A stretch of 64,000 nt of DNA from Acidobacteriota bacterium (GTDB taxonomy: Bacteria; Acidobacteriota; Thermoanaerobaculia; Multivoradales; Multivoraceae). The position numbers were made by a program, and so were the translations under genes. Where the stretch lies: NCBI GenBank assembly GCA_026707545.1, contig JAPOWR010000005.1:1-64000 (forward strand). The letters are read 5' to 3'. The notes under the pieces were generated by a model. That model was not told where the DNA came from and made no database searches. It worked only from the letters and a program-made list of their open reading frames with translations. This document shows, piece after piece, positions 1 through 7,499 of this stretch. The stretch's first letter is position 1; the number at the start of each line of letters is the position of its first letter.

Positions 1-2
1 GC

Positions 3-635
3 TACAAGACCGCGTGGTACCTCATGCAGCGCATCCGCGAGGGCTTCTTCGGCGATGATGCCGAGAAACTGTTCGGCACCGTCGAAGTGGACGAGATGTT
101 CGTAGGGGGCAAGCAGGAGAGCCGCCACGCGAAGGACCGGAAGCGCTACAGCGCCGAGGACGCATACGGCAAGCGGGTCGTGGTCGGCGCGGTGCAGCGC
201 GGCGGGAAGGTGGTCGCGCAGCCGATCCAAAGCACCGATGCCAACACGTTGACCCGGTTCGTCGAAGGCAACGTCCGGCACGCCTCTCGCGTCTACACCG
301 ACGATCACGGCGGCTACACGGACCTGATGCAGTCGTACCTGCATCGGACCGTGAAGCACTCCGTAGGCGAGTACGTGAATGGCGTGAACGTCCACACGAA
401 CACCGTGGAGTCCTTGTGGTCCATGTTCAAGCGTGGCTTCGTCGGCACGTACCACAAGATGTCGCCGAAGCACCTCCGGCGCTACGTGGACGAGTTCGCG
501 GGCCGGAAGAATCAGCGCGACCTGGACACGGTGGAGCAACTCGCCGAACTGTTCGACGGCTTCATTGGGAAGCGGCTCAAGTACCGAGACCTGATCGCCC
601 CGAACGGGCTTCCGTCCGGTGCCCGCTCCGCGTGA
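3..635 (+). CDS. IS1595 family transposase, C-terminal part (5' end outside window)
   Basis: DDE transposase of the IS1595/ISXO2 family, which cuts and joins element ends. The reading frame is open back to the window edge (YKTAWYLMQRIREGFF), so the ATG at 24 is internal and the N-terminal zinc-ribbon part is missing from view. Visible catalytic motifs are VEVDEMFVGGK (first Asp), VYTDDHGGY (second Asp) and NTVESLWSMFKRG (Glu), so the visible part looks intact. The protein ends in KRLKYRDLIAPNGLPSGARS, a tail repeated almost exactly before the second methyltransferase near 2278. Its stop codon overlaps the GTG start of the next gene. Confidence 0.9.
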   Translation, partial: YKTAWYLMQRIREGFFGDDAEKLFGTVEVDEMFVGGKQESRHAKDRKRYSAEDAYGKRVVVGAVQRGGKVVAQPIQSTDANTLTRFVEGNVRHASRVYTDDHGGYTDLMQSYLHRTVKHSVGEYVNGVNVHTNTVESLWSMFKRGFVGTYHKMSPKHLRRYVDEFAGRKNQRDLDTVEQLAELFDGFIGKRLKYRDLIAPNGLPSGARSA

Positions 636-2117
636 GCGGACCGGACGCGGGGACGCTCTACTACGGCGACTGCCTCGACTGGATGGGGCAGTGGGATGAC
701 CAGTCCGTAGACCTGATCTACCTCGATCCGCCGTTCAACTCGAAGGCGGACTACAACATCCTGTACAGCGCTCGCGGCGGCGCTGACGCCCAGTTCAGGG
801 CGTTCAGCGACATCTGGGCATGGGACGAAGCTGCGGCGGACCGCTACGCGGCCTACGAGGGCGCACCGGCACGGCTAGCCCATGACGCGATAGTCGGCCT
901 GCGGCGCGTGATCGGACCGTCCGGGATGCTCGCGTACCTCACGTACATGGCGGAGCGCCTGGAGCACATGCAGCGGCTCCTGAAGCCCACGGGGAGCATC
1001 TACCTGCACTGTGACCCGACCGCGAGCCACTACCTGAAGATCCTCTTGGACGGTGTCTTCGGACTTCGGGCGTTCAAGAACGAGTTGCTTTGGACGTACA
1101 ATCGATTCAGCCGTCGCAGCGAACGGGCATTCCCCTCGATGCACGACAGTCTGCTCTTCTACGCCAAGAGCGCTGGTCGTAACACGTTCAATGTCCTGAC
1201 CACGCCACCGCGTGATGCTCGGCGGTATGCGATCGGCTACCACACAGTCGTAGACGGCGGCAAGAAGCGACTCTTGGTGTACGACCGCGTCAAAGCTCAG
1301 AAGGCGATAGAGCGGGCGTCTAGCCAGGGCGTCGAAGTGCGTTTCACTCGGGCAAGGATGCCGGTTCTCGGGGATTGCTGGACTGACATTTCGATCATCA
1401 ATCCGATGTCGAAAGAACGTCTCGGCTACCCGACCCAGAAGCCACGCACGTTGCTAGAACGCATTCTCAATGCATCGTCGAACCCAGGCGACCTCATCCT
1501 CGACCCTTTCTGCGGCTGCGGAACGACCATCGAGGCCGCGCAACGGCTCGGCCGCCGGTGGGCCGGAATCGACATCTCGTCGTTCGCTATCGACCTGATC
1601 CGTGAGAAGCGCCTACGCGACCGGACGATCCCGACAAAGGGGATCCCCGTGGACCTCGCGTCGGCCCGCAAGCTCGCGGCGGAGCAGCCGTTCAACTTCG
1701 AGTCGTGGGCGGTGACTCGGCTTCCCGGCTTCGCCCCGAACATGAAGCAGGTCGCGGATGGCGGCGTGGACGGCCGGGCGGTGCTAGCGGCGCAGCCGGA
1801 CGACTACGATTCGCGGCTCGCCCTGGCCCAGATCAAGGGGGGGGGGGTTCAATCTCGGCGCGTTGCGGGACTTCCGGCACGTCACCGACCGCGACCATGC
1901 GGCGCTCGGCTGCTTCGTCACACTGGAGCCTGTCGGCTCCCGTGCGGCGCGAGCCGAGGCAGCCGACGCAGGCACGATCACCGTTTCAGGACAGCCCTAC
2001 AGGAGGATGCAGCTATGGCCGATCAGCGACTACTTCGACGGGAAGCTCCCGCTTCTACCGATGATGAACGATCCGTACAGCGGCAAGCCGATGGCGCAAC
2101 AGGAACTGACGTTCTGA
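632..2117 (+). CDS. Beta-class DNA (adenine/cytosine-N4) methyltransferase, frameshifted at an 11-G tract
   Basis: SAM-dependent DNA methyltransferase. Motif IV DPPF lies near residue 32 and motif I DPFCGCGTT near residue 291; this order places it in the beta class with type III mod-like enzymes. GTG at 632 overlaps the transposase stop, and upstream sequence in this frame is the transposase shadow. Coding is clear to the G run at 1837-1847, where the frame is lost. Removing one G restores a continuous frame (IKGGGFNLGALRDFRHVTDR) through a conserved tail resembling KGG...LRDF...GCFVTLEP...YRRMQLWPISDYF to the stop at 2117, about 494 residues in all. The gene may be phase-variable, a recent pseudogene, or a sequencing error in the homopolymer. 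The tail resembles extensions of methyltransferases often found in IS cargo. Confidence 0.8.
1837..1847 (+). repeat. G11 homopolymer inside methyltransferase gene
   Basis: Eleven consecutive G residues sit at the exact point where the methyltransferase reading frame breaks. Ten (or seven, or thirteen) G would keep the gene in frame. Poly-G tracts of this length inside mod-type methyltransferase genes are a known slipped-strand phase-variation device in pathogens; homopolymer miscalling is the competing explanation. Confidence 0.85.
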
Positions 2118-2128
2118 CCGCGCATCCG

Positions 2129-2278
2129 ATCTACGGCTCGGCGACGCTCTCGGACGTGACGCGGGCGGTGTTGAAGCAGATGGCTGCGCTGACGGCTGGT
2201 CTCGCCGCCAAGCGGCTGACCTACCGCGATCTGATCGCCGACAACGGCTTGCCGTCCGGCGCACGGTCCGGTTCGTGA
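2129..2278 (+). other. Transposase-tail-like short ORF between the two methyltransferases
   Basis: In the frame ending at 2278 the last about 40 codons read MAALTAGLAAKRLTYRDLIA and then DNGLPSGARSGS. This matches the transposase C-terminus (IGKRLKYRDLIAPNGLPSGARSA, stop at 635) nearly residue for residue, and the DNA around the two stops is also similar. The stop overlaps the GTG of the second methyltransferase just as the transposase stop overlaps the first. It may be a transposase remnant left by module duplication or a tiny ORF giving translational coupling. An internal ATG is at 2180; no independent function can be assigned. Confidence 0.5.
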
Positions 2279-3627
2279 GCGAGCCGAACTGGGCGAATCG
2301 GACGCTGTTCCACGGCGACAATCTCCCATTTCTCCGATCCATGAACTCGGAGTCCGTGGACCTGATCGCGACCGATCCGCCGTTCAACAAGGGGCGGGAC
2401 TTCCACGCCACGCCGGACAGCCTCGCGGCTGGGGCGAAGTTCCAGGATCGATGGACCTGGGAGCGGGATGTCCACGAGGACTGGGTGGACGAGATCACGG
2501 ACGATCACCCCGGCTTGATGCGGGCAATCAACGGAGCGCGAGAGACGCACTCGGACGGGATGGCGGCCTACCTCTGCTTCATGGCGGTTCGCCTGCTCGC
2601 CATGCGAAGACTGTTGAAACCGTCCGGTTCCATCTACCTGCACTGCGACCACACCGCGAGTCCGTACTTGCGGATGCTCATGGACGCGATCTTCGGCGCA
2701 AAGCAGTTCCGCAACGAGATTGTGTGGGGCTACTCGGGCTGGAACAAGCGCCTTCGCTCGCACATTGAGCGGCGCCATGACGTGATCCTGTTCTACGCGA
2801 GAGCGCCTCGCCAGACGTTCAACTACCCGACGCGACCGTGGACGGACAAAGAGGAGTACGTTCGCACACGGAAGCAGAAAGTCAGGACAGACGAGAACGG
2901 AAGGGAATACGTCCTCTCGGATGCCGGTGGCGGGAAACGGGTTCGGCGCTACTTGGACGAGGCGATGTCCTACGGAGTTCCCCTGGATGATGTCTGGCCC
3001 ATCCCCAAGCTGAACAACTCCGACAAGGTGGAACGTACTGGCTTCCCTACTCAGAAGCCGTTGGAGCTGTACGAGCGCATCATCAAGGCAAGCAGCGATG
3101 AAGGCGGCGTAGTGCTCGACCCATTTGCGGGTTGCGCCACCACGCTAGTTGCGGCTGAACGCTTGAACCGGCAGTGGGTTGGAATCGACATTTGGAAGGA
3201 AGCGCACCAGCTTGTCATCAGTCGCCTGGAACAAGATGCGCTGCTTGGCCGCTTCAAGCTAGGCGACATTCCCCTGATTGCCGACCCGCCAGAACGCACA
3301 GACGAAGGCGACACTGCGGCACCGTTCCTCCGCGTGAAGGTCCGCGTCGCCGAACCGGACGGCCCGCGTTGGACTCGCCGCGAGATGTACGAACACCTGC
3401 TCGAACAGCACGGCCCGCGCTGCCAGGGTTGCGACCGACTGTTCGACGATCCCCGCTACCTGGAACTGGACCACAACACGCCCCGCTCGGACGGCGGGAT
3501 CAACCACGTCTCGAACCGAATCCTGCTTTGCGGGCCGTGCAACCGGCTGAAGAGCAACACCTACACACTCTCGGGGCTGCGCCGCGAGAATCAGAAGCGC
3601 GGCTACATGCGCGGGGAGGAATCATGA
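2275..3627 (+). CDS. DNA methyltransferase fused to a C-terminal HNH endonuclease domain
   Basis: A 450-residue two-domain protein. Residues about 10-340 are a beta-class DNA methyltransferase: TDPPFNKG (Asp34 region) and the SAM-binding DPFAGCATT (Asp282 region), with GFPTQKPLELYERII just before it. Residues about 375-445 are an HNH nuclease fold: a zinc knuckle CQGC (383-386), LELDH (His400), an Asn in VSNR (414) and CGPCNRLKSN (419-426), so metal-binding and catalytic positions look complete. Modification and cutting may be combined in one chain, or the HNH domain may serve element mobility. GTG at 2275 overlaps the preceding stop; its own stop overlaps the next ATG at 3624. Confidence 0.85.
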   Translation: MSEPNWANRTLFHGDNLPFLRSMNSESVDLIATDPPFNKGRDFHATPDSLAAGAKFQDRWTWERDVHEDWVDEITDDHPGLMRAINGARETHSDGMAAYLCFMAVRLLAMRRLLKPSGSIYLHCDHTASPYLRMLMDAIFGAKQFRNEIVWGYSGWNKRLRSHIERRHDVILFYARAPRQTFNYPTRPWTDKEEYVRTRKQKVRTDENGREYVLSDAGGGKRVRRYLDEAMSYGVPLDDVWPIPKLNNSDKVERTGFPTQKPLELYERIIKASSDEGGVVLDPFAGCATTLVAAERLNRQWVGIDIWKEAHQLVISRLEQDALLGRFKLGDIPLIADPPERTDEGDTAAPFLRVKVRVAEPDGPRWTRREMYEHLLEQHGPRCQGCDRLFDDPRYLELDHNTPRSDGGINHVSNRILLCGPCNRLKSNTYTLSGLRRENQKRGYMRGEES

Positions 3628-3773
3628 AGAAGAAGCCGAAGAAGAAGCCTGGCCGTCCGGCTCAGAACGTCATCCGGCTGCCGGCGCACTCCGTGGAGGA
3701 AGTCGCGGACAGGATCTTCGCGAACGCCAAGCCGCCCGATCCGTCGATCCGCGTTCACAACCGCCCCGACTGA
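3624..3773 (+). CDS. Small Lys-rich cargo protein, unknown function
   Basis: A 49-residue ORF starting with an ATGA overlap on the stop of the methyltransferase-HNH gene. The first dozen residues are highly basic (MKKKPKKKPGRPAQNVIRLP), followed by SVEEVADRIFANAKPPDPS. The basic N-terminus suggests nucleic-acid contact; the tight overlap suggests it belongs to the cargo transcription unit. No family is recognised with certainty and it may be only a conserved passenger of such elements. Confidence 0.6.
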   Translation: MKKKPKKKPGRPAQNVIRLPAHSVEEVADRIFANAKPPDPSIRVHNRPD

Positions 3774-3779
3774 GAGGGG

Positions 3780-3844
3780 CGGCGGCTAAACAGCGTTATA
3801 ATCCCCGGTCCAAGCGGGACCCAGCCAGGCCGGATTAGCCGCCG
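3780..3844. repeat. 10-bp perfect inverted repeat across the mobile-element/NYN boundary
   Basis: CGGCGGCTAA at 3780-3789 is mirrored by TTAGCCGCCG at 3835-3844, with 45 bp between. The right arm contains the stop codon of the NYN gene; the left arm follows the last cargo ORF. The loop is too long for a simple terminator. It may mark the element boundary or be chance. Confidence 0.35.
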
Positions 3845-4710
3845 AGGTCGATGAAGCGGTCGCACTGGCCTCGCACCTGCGCGTTGCCGTCCGCGCCGCC
3901 GAGGCCGATCACCGTCACGCCGTTCTGCTGCAGCTTGGCCACCAGGGGCAGCATCTGCACCGATGACGCCACGAGCACCATCGTGCCGATGCCGCGCTTC
4001 GTGTAGCAGAGTTCCAGGGCGTCCACGACGATCCGCACCGCGGCGGAACAGCCGCGTTCCTCCGGGTTCGCGGGCACGTCGACGACTTCGGCGCCGCTCC
4101 GGTGAAGCGCCGCGCGATCCAGGTCGCGGTCCCGAGCGTCGGCGTAGACCCGGCGCAGCACGAGCTTCCCCAGATCCCCGTCCAGGCGAGCGAACAGACC
4201 CTCCGGATCGATCCCGGCCGCTGCTCCCAGACTCCGCTTCAGCGCCTCCACATCGAGCAGCACGGCGGCCCTCCCTGCCGCCGTGGGCGAAGCCGCGCGT
4301 GGGCCGGCGTCCGCCGCCCGCTCTACCTCCCCAGCTCCCGAACCACCGCCAGCCTGTGTCGCCCGGCCGCGACCGCGACCCCGACCGCCACGACGGCGGC
4401 GACGGCGGCGGCGCCTGGCCGGAGGCGGTTTGTCCTCGTCCTCGGGCGTCGCTCGAGCCGGCTTCGCCGGTTCGGTGGCCGCCTGGAGAGCGGGCGAAAC
4501 GCTGGCTTCACCAGCGTCGCCTTCGTCGGCCGCTTCCTGTTCATCGCCGCCTGCGTCCGCATCGGAGACCGTCGCCTCGGCATCGACCAGCAGGGCCGAC
4601 ACCTCGTCCTGGGCGGGGGACTCCTGAACCTCCTCGGCAACCGCCTGGGCTTCCGGCTCCGCCCGGGCAGAGCCCTCTTCAGCTACCGGTCTCCGCCACC
4701 AGGGATTCAC
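3835..4710 (-). CDS. NYN-domain protein with acidic and poly-Arg N-terminal region
   Basis: A 291-residue protein. Residues 1-95 are low-complexity and acidic. Then comes a run of nine Arg and a GRGRGRGR stretch (about 100-120), likely binding nucleic acid. Residues about 145-291 resemble a NYN (PIN-like) nuclease domain: AVLLDVEALKRSL, AAVRIVVDALELCYTK, MVLVASSVQMLPLVAKLQQ, GVTVIGLGG, CDRFIDL. The usual SGDSDF acidic motif is replaced by ASSVQM, so it may lack nuclease activity and bind RNA or protein instead. It reads toward the mobile element and is divergent from the kinase gene. Assignment rests on fold pattern rather than catalytic residues. Confidence 0.65.
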   Translation of the reverse strand: MNPWWRRPVAEEGSARAEPEAQAVAEEVQESPAQDEVSALLVDAEATVSDADAGGDEQEAADEGDAGEASVSPALQAATEPAKPARATPEDEDKPPPARRRRRRRRRGGRGRGRGRATQAGGGSGAGEVERAADAGPRAASPTAAGRAAVLLDVEALKRSLGAAAGIDPEGLFARLDGDLGKLVLRRVYADARDRDLDRAALHRSGAEVVDVPANPEERGCSAAVRIVVDALELCYTKRGIGTMVLVASSVQMLPLVAKLQQNGVTVIGLGGADGNAQVRGQCDRFIDLGG

Positions 4711-4814
4711 TTCACTCGTCCCCCTCCCGCAAAGTCTCTTGCCGTCGCTTCGAGCCCGACGAGTCCACCGCCCCAGCGGTCTCCGGCACCGCCGGGGATT
4801 GTATAGTCCGCGCA

Positions 4815-5468
4815 GTGCCCGTTGACGCGCTTCCGTATCGGTATCTGGCCGTCGACGGACCGATCGGCGTAGGCAAGACCACCCTCGTCGAGATGCTGGC
4901 GCAGCGCTTCGAGGGAGTGAAGATCCTCGAAGACGTGGACAATCCGTTCCTCGAGGCCTTTTACCACGACCGGCCCGGGACGGCCTTCCAGACCGAGCTC
5001 TACTTCCTGCTGACCCGCTACAAGCAGCAACTGGAGCTGGCTCAGGGCGATCTCTTCGATCCCATCCGGCTCGCCGACTACACTTTCGCCAAGAGCAGGC
5101 TGTTCGCCTATCTCAACCTCGTCGACGACGAGTTGATGCTCTTCGAGAAGCTCTACGACCTGCTCGAGCCACAGCTACGCGGACCGGACCTGCTGATCTT
5201 CCTGACCGCCGACGTGGAAACCTGCATGGCGCGGATCCGCAAGCGCTCGCGCGACATCGAGCAGAACATCTCCGCCGACTACCTGGGGCAATTGATCGAG
5301 GCCTACAACTACCACTACTACCACTACGATCGGTCGCCTCTTCTGGTCGTGGACAGCCGCAACCTCGACTTCGAACACAAGCCCACGGACTTCGAGGAGC
5401 TGCTGCACCACATCACCCGACCCATCCGGGGCACCCGGTACTTCGTCCCCGCTCAGAGCACCCTATGA
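4815..5468 (+). CDS. Deoxynucleoside kinase (dGK/dCK family)
   Basis: Phosphorylates deoxynucleosides for salvage. The P-loop [11 protein letters not shown] is at the N-terminus, followed by the family pattern of an acidic pair ([14 protein letters not shown]), a [11 protein letters not shown] segment (usually DR/DY-S) and the lid [13 protein letters not shown]. Length about 217 residues fits the family. GTG at 4815 is chosen because the P-loop begins some ten residues later and upstream sequence in the same frame is the shadow of the NYN gene. The stop overlaps the thiG ATG (ATGA at 5465), so the two genes are probably cotranscribed. Substrate preference cannot be read from the sequence. Confidence 0.85.
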   Translation: MPVDALPYRYLAVDGPIGVGKTTLVEMLAQRFEGVKILEDVDNPFLEAFYHDRPGTAFQTELYFLLTRYKQQLELAQGDLFDPIRLADYTFAKSRLFAYLNLVDDELMLFEKLYDLLEPQLRGPDLLIFLTADVETCMARIRKRSRDIEQNISADYLGQLIEAYNYHYYHYDRSPLLVVDSRNLDFEHKPTDFEELLHHITRPIRGTRYFVPAQSTL

Positions 5469-6259
5469 CCTCAACCACCATGACCCAACAGGAGCCTCTC
5501 GTTGTCGCCGGCCGCGAGTTCCACTCGCGCCTCATCCTTGGAACGGGCAAGTACCGCGACGAACAGGTCATGGTCGACGCCTTCGCGGCCTCGGGCACCC
5601 AGATGGTCACGGTGGCCCTTCGCCGGGTGAACCTCGACGACCTGGGGAAGGGGTCCCTGATCGACCACATCGATCAGGACCGCTATCTGCTGCTGCCCAA
5701 CACGGCCGCCTGCTACACCGCGGACGCAGCGATCCGCACCGCCCGCCTGGCGCGCGAACTGGGCGGCTGGAACTGGGTCAAGCTGGAGGTGATCGGCGAC
5801 GAGAAGACCCTCTTCCCGGACAACGAGGAACTCCTCGTCGCCACCCGGGAACTCGTTGCCGACGGCTTCGTCGTCCTGCCCTACACGACCGACGATCCGA
5901 TCACCTGCCGCAAGCTGGAGGACCTCGGAGCCGCGGCCGTGATGCCACTGGCGGCACCGATCGGCTCCGGGATGGGCATCCGGAATCCGGCGAACCTCCG
6001 CATCATCGTCGAGCAGGCCAATGTGCCGGTGATCGTGGACGCCGGCGTCGGGACGGCCAGCGACGCCGCCCTCGCGATGGAGCTGGGGGCGGACGGCGTG
6101 CTGATGAACACCGGCGTTGCCGGCGCCGAGGACCCGGTGCGGATGGCGCGGGCGATGAAGCTGGCGGTCGAAGCCGGGTGGCTGGCAAGAGGCGCGGGCA
6201 GGATTCCGAAGAAGCTGTACGCGACTGCGTCCTCGCCGGTGGAAGGGGTTGTCGGCTAG
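5465..6259 (+). CDS. thiG: Thiazole synthase ThiG
   Basis: Forms the thiazole phosphate of thiamine from deoxyxylulose 5-phosphate, dehydroglycine or glycine-derived imine and the ThiS thiocarboxylate. The 264-residue TIM barrel shows [10 protein letters not shown], the Schiff-base Lys in [34 protein letters not shown] and [12 protein letters not shown], all typical of the family. It overlaps the deoxynucleoside kinase stop by four bases. No thiS, thiF or thiE lies nearby, so the rest of the pathway must be elsewhere. A hairpin follows the stop at 6273. Confidence 0.95.
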   Translation: MTSTTMTQQEPLVVAGREFHSRLILGTGKYRDEQVMVDAFAASGTQMVTVALRRVNLDDLGKGSLIDHIDQDRYLLLPNTAACYTADAAIRTARLARELGGWNWVKLEVIGDEKTLFPDNEELLVATRELVADGFVVLPYTTDDPITCRKLEDLGAAAVMPLAAPIGSGMGIRNPANLRIIVEQANVPVIVDAGVGTASDAALAMELGADGVLMNTGVAGAEDPVRMARAMKLAVEAGWLARGAGRIPKKLYATASSPVEGVVG

Positions 6260-6272
6260 GCCGTTGACCTGG

Positions 6273-6292
6273 CCCGGGCCAGAAGGCCCGGG
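6273..6292. terminator. Hairpin between convergent thiG and tsaD
   Basis: CCCGGGCC-AGAA-GGCCCGGG forms a perfect 8-bp stem with an AGAA loop, 14 bp after the thiG stop and 35 bp from the tsaD stop. There is no T-run, so it may be a REP-like repeat or a weak bidirectional terminator. A stem with the same AGAA loop occurs at 12048. Confidence 0.55.
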
Positions 6293-6326
6293 ACACTCTG
6301 AGACGGTCTTGCGCGGCCGGGAGACG

Positions 6327-7436
6327 CTACGGGGCGGCGCTAGCAAACGGAATGCGGCTCTCTGCGTCGGCGGAGCGGGGATCGTCGCTGTCACCCCGGC
6401 GAAGGCGAAGCAGGCCGGCGTGCGCGATCATCGCGGCGTTGTCGCCGCTGAAGCGGAGCGGCACGAGCAGGATCTCGACGCCGCGGCGTTCGCCCCAGGC
6501 CGTCACCTCGCGCCGCAGCAACCGGCAAGCGGCCACGCCTCCCGACACGGAGAGGTGCGCAATGGGCCGCTCCGAGAAGAGCCGGTCCAGACGCCCGATC
6601 AACTGGTCCACGGCGGCGCGCCGGAAGCCCGCCAGGAGGTCGAGCACCTCCTGGGGCCACGCCTCGTCGTCGCCGCCGAGAGCCGCAGGCGGTATCTCCC
6701 TCTCTCCAAGGGTCTCCGCGAGCGCGCGTAGCGCCTGACTCTTCAGCCCCGAATAGGAGAAGGCCAGCTCGTTCGAGCTGATCCTGGCGATCCGAAACGG
6801 CCGCGCCGCCGGATCGCCCAGCTCGGCCAGCCGGTCCACCTCGGGACCGCCTGGAAACGGCAGTCCGAGCCGTCGCCCAACCTTGTCGAACGCTTCCCCG
6901 ACCGCGTCGTCGCGGGTCTCCGCGAGGCTGGTCACGGCGCCCGTTTCGCCGTCCACCTCGAGCAGGCTGGTATGGCCGCCGGACACGACCAGGCCCAGCA
7001 TCGACTCGGGCAGCGGCCGGCTCGCACCCCCGGTTCCGAGCAGGGGCGAGAACAGATGTCCTTCCAGGTGGTGGACGGCAAGGAAGGGCACGCCTAGGGA
7101 GTAGCTGATCGCCTTGCCGAGCGACAGCCCGACGAGGAGCGATCCGACCAGCCCCGGCCCCCGCGTCGCCGCGACCGCACCGACGTCCGACCATCCGATC
7201 CCGGCCTCCGCCAACGCCGCCTCCGATACCGCAGGCCAGTTCCGGAGGTGTTCCCGCGACGCCGCCTCGGGGACCACGCCGCCAAAGGGGCGGTGGACCT
7301 CCAGTTGACTCGAGACCTGGGACGAGAGCACCCGGCCCTCCGCGTCGAGCACGGCGCACGCGGTGTCGTCGCAGGAGGTTTCGATACCGAGGACGAAGCC
7401 CCGGAACGGAGTCGCCTCCCCAGCCCCAGCCGCCAT
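6327..7436 (-). CDS. tsaD: tRNA N6-adenosine threonylcarbamoyltransferase TsaD
   Basis: Transfers threonylcarbamoyl from TC-AMP to A37 of ANN-decoding tRNAs, with TsaB and TsaE. Motifs: GIETSCDDTACAVLD near residue 15, RGPGLVGSLLVGLSLGKA, the metal-binding AVHHLEGHLFSPLL, the nucleotide motif LVVSGGHTSLLEV, and FSGDNAAMIAHAG near the C-terminus. Length 369 is slightly above the usual 335-345, due to a short N-terminal extension and loops. Convergent with thiG and divergent from pgk. ATG start at 7436. Confidence 0.95.
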   Translation of the reverse strand: MAAGAGEATPFRGFVLGIETSCDDTACAVLDAEGRVLSSQVSSQLEVHRPFGGVVPEAASREHLRNWPAVSEAALAEAGIGWSDVGAVAATRGPGLVGSLLVGLSLGKAISYSLGVPFLAVHHLEGHLFSPLLGTGGASRPLPESMLGLVVSGGHTSLLEVDGETGAVTSLAETRDDAVGEAFDKVGRRLGLPFPGGPEVDRLAELGDPAARPFRIARISSNELAFSYSGLKSQALRALAETLGEREIPPAALGGDDEAWPQEVLDLLAGFRRAAVDQLIGRLDRLFSERPIAHLSVSGGVAACRLLRREVTAWGERRGVEILLVPLRFSGDNAAMIAHAGLLRLRRGDSDDPRSADAESRIPFASAAP

Positions 7437-7499
7437 GGCGGCGACGTTATCCTCCGCAGTCCCGAAGGCGGTAGCACGCCACCCACCCCGATACGACCC

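Larger units (their letters stand above)
1..3830 (+). mobile_element. IS1595-type element carrying DNA-methyltransferase passenger genes (left end outside window)
   Basis: A transposase of the IS1595/ISXO2 kind is followed by four ORFs on the same strand that overlap or abut by a few bases: a methyltransferase, a short transposase-tail-like stretch, a methyltransferase-HNH fusion and a small basic ORF. The overlaps (GTGA at 632, GTGA at 2275, ATGA at 3624) suggest one translationally coupled cargo. The neighbouring NYN gene reads toward the element on the other strand and ends at 3835, so the right boundary must lie between 3774 and about 3835. I could not identify terminal inverted repeats or the target-site duplication, because the left end is outside the window. 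Extent is therefore inferred from gene content. Confidence 0.55.

Noticed and set aside
416-631. Upstream extension of the first methyltransferase ORF overlapping the transposase
   Set aside because: The translation there is Arg/Pro-rich shadow of the transposase frame; methyltransferase homology starts just after GTG 632.
3797-3802. Perfect TATAAT on the plus strand after the cargo genes
   Set aside because: No matching -35 element and no plus-strand gene starts nearby before 4815; treated as chance.
3835-4710. NYN gene truncated by the mobile element
   Set aside because: The NYN domain reaches its usual final strand (CDRFIDL) before the stop, so truncation is not required.
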